Positions 1 to 12,400 of a stretch of 64,000 bases of DNA are shown in pieces; within the stretch, counting starts at the first letter, position 1; each line of letters begins with the position of its first letter. This DNA is from Galaxea fascicularis (Eukaryota; Cnidaria; Anthozoa; Scleractinia; Euphylliidae). A program made the translations under genes and the position numbers. The stretch covers positions 33,907,882 to 33,971,881 of the forward strand of contig OX419338.1 in assembly GCA_948470475.1 (NCBI GenBank), read 5' to 3'. The notes under the pieces were generated by a model. It saw only the letters and a program-made list of their open reading frames with translations. It made no database searches and had not been told where the DNA came from.

Positions 1-471
1 TTTTGCCCACAAATAACCTATAACACCAGCCACTACATCCTGTACCTTTGATACAGTTTGAATGAATAGTGTCATTTTCCCCTCAGCAATGCAGAATCAG
101 CCATAAAACAGCTTGGATTAAAAACACACTGAAGTAGAGGTAGGCCAATAAGTGCTTCAAGGAAGTGTGTCCAGCATTTGAACAAAATATTTACATGTTC
201 TTGTACAACCTTTATTGCTGAAAAAGACCTGATTACAATGTGCCATCAAGACCCAAAACATTTTGACCATTTTCTCTGCAGCAATGTCTCTCTCTAATCT
301 ACATGTAACTGTTAATGTACTAGACATGATGCGATAAATAACAGTTACTGTTTGATACTCTTTTTGGTGGAATCACTTTGCGCAGCAACAGACAACCAAA
401 TTTCCCCTGACTTAAGAAATTAAACAAAAATATTTATTTAAAACGATTTTCTTTTAAACTCTGTGACTGAC

Positions 472-3400
472 CAGTAACACTTTTGCATAGCTGCCTCTTC
501 CTATAACTCTAAGAAGCGTGAAGTCATTCATTGAAATCAAGAAACTGCTTCCTGAAGATGCCTCCTTTGCTTTTGAGCCTTGACTGTAATCCACGCTGAC
601 AAGGCCACGTTTACGAGTAGCTGGACTGTCACTTCTTGCTACAAAACACGAAAGAGAAGGAAGCTCAAAAAACTGAAATATTTACACAGCAAAAACAACA
701 GAAAAAAAATATTATTTCCATGACCAACCTAGCATCATCTAAAACATGTAACCATTCAAAAAGAACATTCAACTACACGCTGGATACTTTCATTTGCTAC
801 AATGTACCTCAACAATAATGCACATATATTGAGACAAAAATACCACAAACTATTTAAGATAGATGACTTTCTAAGAAAGTGCATGAGTACAGGCATGCTT
901 CTTACATTTCACATAATTTGTTTTCATTTTTGTTCAGAAACAAAATCAAGATACCTTTCACTTTTCAACAACATGTCATGGAATAATTTACTAAGAATAA
1001 CTTTCCATTGAATAGGATCTTATTGAATTCTGTCTCCCTATCAAATTGAAATTCCTGAATTTTTAGCCTCAGCTGAAATGCAAGGTAATCAAAATCCCTG
1101 TGGTATTATCTTATACATAAATTTTGAATTCATATTACTGGCAAATGAATTCACCAACCATTGCACCTTGTTATTATTTTCTCAAGATACAGTCAACCTC
1201 AAAAATAACAAACTTATTCTTATTAACAAAAAGGAAACTTACTTCGTTTGGGGCCTGGTGCCTCTTCTGCTGGGGGTATTTTTGTACCTATTGCCCCAAT
1301 AGGGGGAAGGGATGAGTGAATTGTTTGAGCAGCTGAATGCTGAAACAAAAGTTTGAGTCAGTTGTTGGTAAACACATGATAAACTAAAACCAAGGTCAAT
1401 ATAAATGACAAATGTGAAGATTTTTTTAACAAGAATTATTAATAATTATTATTATTAATAATAATTTTATAATAATTAAAAAAATCTTCACATTTATTAT
1501 TAATAGTAGGTTACTTACTATTTGTTGCCCACACTGGATCTTGATCAACTTGTGACATTTTTTGTGCACAACTAATTTGCATTGCAAACACTTGTAACCC
1601 TACAAATAAAAAATAACCCAGTAATCAATATTGTGTACTTAATGCCATACCCATCTCATGGAAGATTATTATTTTCAGACACCCACCCCGTTGGCTGTGA
1701 CATCCCTCTCTTTGTCAATGGGTCTGGTGCTGGTTCTGTGAACTCATTTCAAGTATCCATATACAATGTTCACCCCAGCTCATGTTTGACGAAAATTATC
1801 TACAACTTTTTTTCCTGCAAGTGTTAAGTACCTGCCACAGTGATTAACCCCCTGCTGTCCTTTTGCCAAAGTTGCGAGTTTAAGCCCTGACTACCTACAC
1901 AGAATTAAAAGCTAGTTCACACATACACCTGTACATGTGCTGACTTGTTTTTTACCTTACCTGTCTTCCAAGACCCCATATTCTATCTGAACAGAATGAA
2001 CATGCAGCAAGCTGTGATAATGAATGAAACAAATTGAATTACGGTAATAACAGTTATAGTAGGTTCGTGGGGTTCCAAAGTTCAAATAATTTGAGTTCAA
2101 CTACACCATGAGTTTCACGTTCAATTCAAATCAAATCAAACTCAAGTAGTCAATTTTAAATTATCTACATGACTAATTTAATAACAAGGACGTATTTCAA
2201 ATTTGATTGAGCTTTTAGAGACACAGCCAGTGCTTTCAATAAGATTTTAAGTTGGTGACTACCTCAAAACAGCACCCACTGGAGTAATATGAGAATCCCA
2301 GGAGAATTTCAACTGAATTTTCGACTTGAAAGAAGTAAAATACTTGCTGACTTACAACAGAGTACCCATCAGAGCTCCAGTGGGTGCTGGGTCCTGTTGA
2401 AAGCACTGCACAGCTATTGTAAAACAACTAAAAATGACTTCACCTTTAAATTTTGACACTATTAATAACTTTTAATTAAATTTTGGATAAATAAGAGCAC
2501 AAACAACAACAACAATTCATTTATTTGTACTGTGAAAAGGTCAAGTCAATAGTTTGAAAGCAATAACACCGAAAAACAAGTTGAACATAATTTTATCATT
2601 TATTTAATAGTTTGCTACATGACGAACTAATCCTAGAATCATTAACAAGAGGTTGAGAAATAATGTTCTTAATATTTGCAACTCACTCTACTAAATCTCT
2701 TTGCCACAAAGGAATGACCATTTACGATGTGAATCTTTCTCCATCTCTTTGCTCCTCTTCTGTAGATATTTCCTGAAAAAAAAAAATTGTATAGTAAGTG
2801 GATTTGTCCTTAACTGACATGATTATTTTTCCAGCCAGCATGCTGTGTTGTGGATTTTGTTATTTGATGAAATAGTCTAAATGGAAGGGTATAGGATTCT
2901 AAATATTGTAGGCAGGTAGTCCTAAGATTTCTTCAGCATGCCCGTTTCTATACCTCAATGGCAAAAGCGGTACTGTGTGCAGAGTATACAGGTGCTGGGA
3001 ATCGGCTTTCATCTTCTAATAACAACCCTGCTACGTGTTTTATGGCATCTCCAGCTTTTTTACAAGAAGGCATGTCTAGCCTGACAGTATTATTTTTATT
3101 TTGTATCTGTGGGTGTGGTTTTAGTCCTCTGGAGATGCATGTAGCATCTAAACATTTTCCAGTTATCAAGGATCCTATAGATACATCTTGCCTACAAGAA
3201 AGTGTGAAGAACAGACTAGGATAAATTAAAAGTGTTTTATCTATTAGTAACAATCTCGGTATGGTTCTTAAAAACCTCTTGACCCCCATGTAATGGACAG
3301 ATTAAATAACAACTGAACATTTTAGATAGCTTGAAGCAAAGTAATGTATGGTCTTGAAAACCAATTTCTTTTGGTAACATTAACAGACAGTTCAACAACC

Positions 3401-6400
3401 AGAGTGGAAGGAGTGTTGAATTTCCTAATCTCTGATGATGATTTCTGTTGTGGTTATATCAAAATACCCACCAGCATAATCAAAAACAGACCCAGTGAGG
3501 ATTAAAACTTAAGTGACACAAATGATCACGTTATATTCTTATGACAACTATTGATTTTGAGAACTAAGATTTCTTGCGCTAGGCTACATCAAATCGATAG
3601 ACTTGTAACAAATGGTATTACTTGGTTGTACACGTACATTAACAAGTGGACAAAGTTAATTCTACATTTACCTACAGAACACTAAAATTTCTTAAACAAA
3701 ATACTTGTGAAAAATTAAATTAAATTATATTATTTAAACTTATATCAACTTGAAATGATTTGAGGATTTATCTTAGTAGATATACATGACATAGAATCAC
3801 ACAACACTTTGACCTCTTACCAAGGATGAACGAAAACATTTTGAAGAAAATGTTGAAAATGTCTGTACATGCATAATATGTACATGTACAAATGTCTGAC
3901 GACAAAACATACCAAATTGGAAACCAAATTAGGTCATGTTTTCTTATGGCATGGCTCTGTTTAGAAGCAATGGACAGTAAGATTTGGTCAATTTTGTCAC
4001 TTTTACCTGAAGCAGTAATTTGAATTCAAATAAATTAGAACTTTCAAGACATAACAATATTTTGAAAAACCAATTTTAGTTATAACATAATTATTTATCA
4101 AAATTTAGTATGTTCTATGCTTGCAAAAGTTACTAAAACCATTCATTTGATAACTATAACATTTCATTAGGACTGCTCTATACAAAGTTACTTTCTAGTT
4201 ACTTTAAAGTGATTAACTACATGTATGTAGCAATTGCATATCTAAGAGATCCTTTGGAAAAGACCTAGTAGCTATAGGATAACAATATTAAATAAATAAG
4301 ACAGCGTGTTTAGAATATTTTGAATCAGACAAAATAAAATTTATTATGACTTTCTCTACAATGACCACTTGAAATTTTATTAAAAAAGGCAATTAAAGCT
4401 AATTATTTCTTCCTCTTTGAATTATGGCCTTCAAGCTGAGAAGGAAAATAGCATATGTTTACAAAACCTGAACTTATGCACTTTGAATGTTTTAAAAATT
4501 TATGACTGACAACTTTTGTTGGTCTTAAAACTAATATTGTACACTCTGTATAAAGATTTACATTTGTAGCTGCTACCAGTATGTTTCAGAAGAAAGAGAT
4601 TTAAATCAACAAAGCATCAGTTCACTTTAACAGTACCAAAGGTGGCCACTGAATTTTTAAGCATGCATGGATAATGTTGTGGTTTAAATTTTTTCCTGGT
4701 TTAAAATCTTTTGAACTAGTTTGATCTTTAATTTTCATTGTTTCAGATTATGGTTACCGTAATGAATTTGAGTCAGAGGAAATTAAATAAAAATTAAACT
4801 GGTTCAAACAATATTCTACTCCACAAATAAATTTCAACAACAACAATTAATAATAATGACTTAATATTTCTATTGTGCATGTTTCATGCGTAGTAAGATA
4901 CTCACACGTGCATTACAATTCTAAATTCTAAATTCATTACAGTTAACAATTCTAATTTTTTTATAATTCACAAATCAAACCAAATCAAATCAAATCAAAT
5001 CAAATGTTGGTTTTTGGAGAGAGGGGAAAACCAGAGAACCCAGAGAAAAACCTCTTACAGCAGAGTAGAGAACCAACAAACTCAACCCACTTATGATGCC
5101 AAGTCCGGGTATCGAACTCAGGACACATTGGTGGAAGGTGAGTGCTCTCACCACTGCACCAACCCTGCTCCCCCTAAACCACAACAGATACACCAAAAAT
5201 TGGCGGGGATTTCAGCTATTCTAATGACCATGTCTCTTACAATTTTTGTTTTTCTATAAATTGAAGCACCTGGAGTGAGTGGTGATTTTGCCCAAAACAT
5301 TCCTTCAGAATTCCCCCCACCCCCCTTTCCCCTGGACCTACAGTATGAAAAGCATTTGCTCAACCAGGACACTGCAGTAGTAGCAACATTACTAAGTTTT
5401 GGGATTTCCCACACAGCTGCAAAAATCTCCAATAAAAACTTATTCCCAGACAAAATAAACATTGCTTAAGGTGAGTTAATTTTGAACACATTTGGCATTG
5501 GCAAGTTTGCACTACAAATTTTTTTCATACTGTATTCAGTTTCTTTAACAGAGAAATTATGAAAAAAAAGACAACTCCATAAGATGTACATGTTCAGCTA
5601 TACAAAAGATTAAGGAAAGCCTTATACTGCCATCAGATGATAACACTGATTAACAAAAGCCACTGAATGTTGCATCACTTCATCAGCATAGTCTGATATT
5701 TTTACCAATCAGAATGCTTATCAATAAAGGTTTTGTAAGTTATACGTGAACAAGTAACAACTACAGAGTGAGAAATCTGCTGGAAAGGGCCTGAATAGGC
5801 CATTTCCGAGTTCATGTCTGCCTCTTCTTCAAAGTGAGTCTAAGTGCGAAGTTTTTGTGATGGTAATTAGTTCTACTTTACATATGAATGAAAACTAATT
5901 TTCATAACAAAAACTTCGCACTTAGACTTGCTTTGGAGAGGAGGCAGACAGGAACTCGGAAATGGCCTATTAACAACATGCTGTTTCAGGAGTTTCATTA
6001 GAAGCCCACAACCTGCAAAAACTTTGTCAGAATTTACCTCTCACCACTGCCTACTTTGTCTAAATTTTCTCTCAAATGATTGAAAAAAAATTCATCACGT
6101 CATTTTCTACTTTGGTTAGCTAAGACATCTATTTCAAAAATAATGGAAACCCATGTCAGTATTTTCTGGAATGTGTTACAATGGTCTTATCATCAATTGT
6201 GAATGTTGACTCACATGTACAAAATCTCTGTGACTGCTACCAGCCAAAACTGCCAGACATCTAAAATACTATAATTATTATTGTTATTATAGTAATTATA
6301 ATTCTTTTGGAAAATATATTATGTTATTTTAAGTAACAATATTAAACAAAACAAAAACTTCACCTAAGCTGGAAGGAGTGCTAAAGACATTGACTTCTTC

Positions 6401-9400
6401 ACCAAACGCAAATGACTGAGGACGTCTCCCTTTCAAACTCTTAGGTTTTTCAGAATAACCAGGATTTTCTGTTTCAACATTTGGCCGTGAAATGATAGAG
6501 CTAAGACTTCCAGAGAGACTCCTGTGGGCTTGTTTAATGGATCGAAAAAACCGTGCTGAAGCCCGGCGAATCAAACCATAGTTGTGAGTCCCATTTTCAG
6601 CTTCTTCAATGACACAAGCTCCAAACAAGCCAGAAATAGAGATAACATCCTCCTCCATATTTTGACTTTGCTGATGTTAATTCCCTGGTTTCAAATTACA
6701 GTAAGTGAAGAAGCAAGCTTTTGACAAAGATAAACCAGCTCAGTAGATATAAGCTCCAGTTGTGCACTGTACACAGTTCTGCATTAAAACAATAGGCGGT
6801 CTCAACAAATTCTGTCAGTGAAATTTCACTTTTAAATAGCAGGTCTCAAACACAGGAACACCAAAAGTTCAGGTTTACAACATGAGCACTTTGAAATGGC
6901 AAACTTTGCATCTGGCTACGAGCTAAGTCATTTGCATATTTTAGAATCCTCCAGGCTGGAATGTCAAAATTTAGAACCTTCTACTTCAGTCACAAGCAAA
7001 TCAGAATCAGCTGCCTTCAGCTGGAATAACAGTTATAGACAGAAATGCTGCAGAACAGCAGCATTAAGCCATTTAAATACAGCAAAAAGTAACAGACTGC
7101 AGGTAGTTGACTTAAAAACATCTAGAATGCCTCCCCTTGGCAAATAGATATTGCTAATTAAACATTTAAACTGCCCACAACAATTACTGCAACCTGCTGG
7201 CTGTGACACCAAATTAAACCACAAAACCAATCACACAACAGAAATAGTACTTATAAGTAATATGTTATCCTCAATGGAATAAAACACACACATCAATATT
7301 TTGTTTAACACATTTTGTGAGGAAAAAGGAACCAAAAATATTAATTTCTTTCTGACCCGAAAGAAGAAATAATAATTATTGTTCAATGCCTCACATGTTG
7401 CATGAAGCAAAATCGTTAAGTCATTACAAACTTGAAAATAAAGTCATTCTTTTTCAATGGCAATTTATTGTTCATAGCTGCAAGTAAGGAGATGTTGCAT
7501 GGAGTCTGAAAGTGAAAAGAATGCTTTGACAGAACTAAGATATAGTGGTATATTTAATAATATTATGGATAAGTATGACTAAAATGAGAGAGAGAAAGCT
7601 GTTATTAAGGAACACAACCTCAATAATTTACAAGTATGTAAATCTTATGTATTGAGTTAGACAGTAATAATTGCTTTTCCCAGTGTTTTCACCTTTTGTG
7701 GTTTAAAATGAAAACATTGGCTTAGTGTCAGGTTAAAGTACAGTCTTAAATTGGTTTTATTATTCATGTTATTGGTTACAAATATGGAAGCACCAAATCA
7801 ACACTGGCAGTAAATGCAAACACTGTAAAAGTGTACCGTGTAACATGTACCATGTACCGGTAATGGTTGCATTGAACACTGACTCACTGTCTGCATTCCA
7901 AGATATAAAAATACAAACAACAGGGTGTATGTACAAAATGTGCATTACCAGGGTTGTCACAGAGATTTGAAGTAGGTGACTTTAAATTGTTGATTGAAGT
8001 GGAATGCCATTTTACTGTCTTATATAAAATCAGGATAAAGAATTAGGGCCCAGTTGTTCGAAAGCCAATTAACCAGATCCAGGATAAGCATAAACTTTGG
8101 TTGCCGCTTTAAGCTTTTGGGTGAATGTTGCTTTTGCTGATTTTTTGTTTCTTATCACCTTTGAACAACGTTTGGGATAGAGAAATAAACTCCCTGGTTA
8201 CTTTTTAATCTTGGATTAGTGTTAATAAGTTTTTGAACAACCTGGCACTGAGCGTCTCAGGAACATCCCAGCAGAGTAGCCGACCAAGGTAGGAACTCAA
8301 AGTTAGTGGCAAATTTGGCTGGCTGCCAGCTACTTTTGACAACATTGACCTCAGTGTTTCATCAGTCTCCTTTGTGGCCTGGGGCACATATATGTAGCCT
8401 CCACATCACAGTCTTTGTACAGCCCTACATCTCTATGATAGCTCTGATATCAGTCATAATAATCCATCAAATATTTTCATTTGCACACGATTGGTCTAAA
8501 CGCATCACGTGACTGAATATGCCCTAGGTAAAACCGGGGAATATTCAGTGATATTCCTAAAAAAATATTTCAATGAAGGACAATGAAGTTATTTCATTTT
8601 CCTCAAAGCTCACAGTTTTCCTTGAGCTTCCTATCATCAATTATTATTACATTCATTTGGCAGAGATATATTTTATTTTATCAACTTACGTGTTTCTCCA
8701 TCACAGAGTCGACCTGGTTCCTCTGGGATACCTTTGAACACTGATAACAAAAGCAATATTATAAATAAATAATACGTTATAGGCAAAGTACATGGCTACA
8801 TGTCTTGTACAACTGTACTGATTGTTAGCTCTCCATTTGTGGAAACAAAAATATCCCATTTGACAGCTGTGTGATCAGTGGCCTAGCTAAGCTAAGTAAT
8901 AATGCACATGCCCACGACTGGAATAAGGTTTATATTAAGTTTGACTGGTATTGTATTGTACTGTAGCTATAATACTGTAGATATTATTTAATAAATATCA
9001 TAGTGGAGTGTAATGAATTGTAACATATAACATAATTGTAACATAACATCAGGGGTTTCATTAGAAGCCGGCAACCGGCGAAAATCGCCACCTAGTTTGT
9101 CCGAATTTACCTCTCACCGCCGCCTACTTTGTCTAGATTTCACTAAAATGATTAAAAAAAATTAATCAGGTCGCCGCTTACTTTAGCAAGCTCAGACGGC
9201 TATTTCAAAACTTATTGAAACCCCTGAACATACTGTAAGTAATAATTATTTTAGTAATAAAGCCAGAGATTGATGTACTGATTGTACAGTATTATCAGAA
9301 AATCAATGAAAATCAACAGCATTTTCAGGGCTGTGCTCTAGCCGCACCCGGTCGTCCCTGGCGACTTACTTTTGCCATTGGGCGACCAGGAAATATTAGT

Positions 9401-12400
9401 TTTTGCACCAAACCTATATACTGGGCACCCTGGATTTCAAGGGTTTAGAGGTTTGGGCGCCCAACTACTTATCTTAGAGCACAGCCTTGATTTTAAAACA
9501 CTTACAGGTGTATGGTACAGTAGTACTTACAGTGTATCACAAGCTCAGAATCTCTGTTTAACTCATACAACCTTATAGCCTCATCAAGTTCTTCCTGGCA
9601 TGATATGGTACAGGGATCACCTGCAAGATTTTCCAAATGGACAAAAAAATATTTCACCACTTGTTAGAACTACATGTACATGATTTCTCCTGTTCATACA
9701 GCGTAATCCCCGAGTGGACCAGCATGCATAATACAGTTCTGTAGTGCAAGTATAGAGCAGAATACTAATTGCAAAGCAGATCTGATAAAATATGCACCAG
9801 ACCCCAGTTGTTCAATGAGCTGATGACTCTATTCAGCGGATAAGTAAGCAAAATTCATCCAATGATGTGCAGAGCAAAAAGGTCAATGGAATGGATTTAG
9901 ACATTATTTTTCTTTTAAGGAGAGTTCAAGAACGTCAAATCAATTTGCCTCATGCACCACCAAGTAATTTCTTTCTACTGTATTCATATCGAAAGAAACC
10001 TCACGTTGGACAGTGAGAGAATCACAATTAAGCTTGGTCTAGGTCTTAAGCTTACTTCATGTCGATTTTATGAGCACTATCAACCAAATAGGCAATTTGC
10101 AAGACGTTAATCACTGCCTTGTTTTCTTTTCTCAAGTTACAACACAAAAAAAATATTGAATTTCACGAAGATCTCTCTCGCTGAAGAAACCATTCCAGAA
10201 AAGCTTGAACTTCTGAAAGGCCATCAATGTGATAGGTCAGTGAAAATAGAGTTGTTTATTTACAAAATTAATACTGGCAAATGAACGAACCAATTATTGG
10301 GCTTCGAACAGCTCAGCGTGAGTCAACATAAGCGTTAGAATATAATTAGAGGACCTGTGAAATAACTACAAACTAAAAACGATGCGATCGATGGCGTATC
10401 AATCATGTAAGTTTAACGTGGGAATCGCAAAAATAAGCTCATGAATGGCGATCGCTCGAATTCTTGCCTTCTTCGTCCAGCCACTTCATAGTGAAGTCTT
10501 GTTCCTCGTGAAATTTGAAGATGTCTCGCATATCATCGCAGAATTTTTCCATAGTGATTCGAGTTTCCATCGACAATACCATGATAGTGCTGTGCGGATA
10601 GAAAGAAATGGACAAAGGTTGAAATCGTGAATGTGAGTACGAGCTGTGTACGGCGAAAACGCCGCTGCAGAGCGGTACCTTACCCGTTGTAAGCAGCTTT
10701 AACAGCCACCGAATCCACGGAATTCATGGCTGGCATGGATCACACCCGAATATGTAGTATAAGACCGAAAATACACCCGTTAAAACACACTTTATAAGCT
10801 AGAATTTGGTTTCACAGTTGTCACTACATTGATTTCCTGCAAACAATCTCCTTGGAATTTATGATCGGTCACGTGACACTCCACAAGCAACGAAGAAGTT
10901 AGAGGTTACACACCAGGGCCTCTAACACAACATAGTAAGAGACAGCAGGCGACACCTTTCCATATGGACAGCAAAATTTTTGTACTGGAGGGTACTGAAG
11001 GGTTGTTTTCAATTTGAAGTTGTTTTTCATTTTTTGTCTCCCTCGAATTGTCTCTGGTTACTTGGCGAGGGTGTGTTCTCTAGAGTTGAAATTAAAGCTG
11101 TTCCTGCTTGCCAATGAGGGTCCAACAAAGGCTTTTTCAATCCCGCTGCTATTTTTGACACCATCCCGTCATCCCGCCCAACTCAGAATGTATATCCCGA
11201 ACCCGCCTGGCTAGAGAATCGGTTCTCCGCGTTAAGTCCAAGTTTTTAGGAAATTATTAACTTATATAGCTATTTTTATGTAGTCAGAGATGAGGACGTT
11301 AATGAGAAAAGTCTACAGCATACGTGTTGAAACCGTTTGCGCGGCGCTTTGTATAGCTGAGACACCGAAGCCGCGAACGAAAACTCCACTCAGGGTATTT
11401 GGAACCTAGCTGAGTGGCCACGCTAGGGGAGTTTTGTAGGAAACGCGTTTTGCCTCTTGCGTGATCCCCGTGGGTGTAATATAAGCTCCGCTATAACGAC
11501 TATATAGAAACAAAGCTCACACTGACATTTTAGTAAGAGAGGACGTGTGGTCTTCTATTTTATCCATCCCACATCCCGCTTGTCAAAATGAGCAAATTCC
11601 ACTCCCGCCGAAGTATTTTTATCCCGCATCTCGCCCCTTTAAATTTCTTGCATCCCACATCCTGCTTCCATTTTTGCTCTCATCCCGCATCCCGCCAAAA
11701 CTATGTTGGACCCTCCTTAATCGCACGAGTTATTTGTTATAATTTTATTCAAAATCTCAAAATCACACAGACAAATTTTCAAAACCAAGTGAATCCAATT
11801 TGATAAAAGAACTAAAAAAAAATCTTGTCTCAGAAAAACACTCAGAAAAACACTATCCTCTGTGGCCACCATCTCACTACACCTACAGTGACGCCGAGCT
11901 GCGATTTCTCAAGATAAAACTGATTTCTCGTTTGAATGAATATTTTCTTTACCTTTCAAAAATTGCTTTCAAGTTGATTGGTGGATACAAGGCTGGGTCC
12001 TGATAATCGTCAGCTTCTGTAAAAAAAACCTCCTCATACCCCTCCTCAGGGGCACCTTGTTCGTCTTTTTCACGGTAGCCAGTCAGGATGCATGGATCAG
12101 CGCCTTAAGTGATAAGTATGGTTAGTATTACTAATATTTACTTTTACAGTAGGGATAGATTAGCAATCACTCATCATTTCGAATCCAAGATCCTTAATAC
12201 TTCAGCTGTTGAGTTGCCGTCAGCCTTCGGCCCTGTCGCAACCCCTGTCGCCACATTTTCTTGACTGAAAAAAGTAAAAATAAACTGGGTTGAAAGTATC
12301 CAACAGACTGGGAAAGCATACACAGTATGAAATGGGTATTTGCTTCGCAGCCATGAAATATCAGCCATCATACTGTTCACGGCAACGTCCGGCTTGTTGG

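Noticed and set aside
2722..2772. Terminal exon reading [16 protein letters not shown] joined to 2954-3191
   Set aside because: The same bases encode the conserved aPKC pseudosubstrate in another frame, with a GTGAGT donor at 2686.
5232..5262. Microexon reading ASIYRKTKI as the aPKC pseudosubstrate exon
   Set aside because: It fits the phase after the 8690-8740 exon, but the exon at 2687-2772 encodes the true [12 protein letters not shown] and C1 start. The 5.2 kb segment reads better in another frame as exon B.
7470..7514. Exon after a TTTTCACTTTCAG acceptor in the aPKC intron
   Set aside because: In the phase left by the 8690-8740 exon it runs into a stop after 13 codons with no donor; no aPKC similarity.
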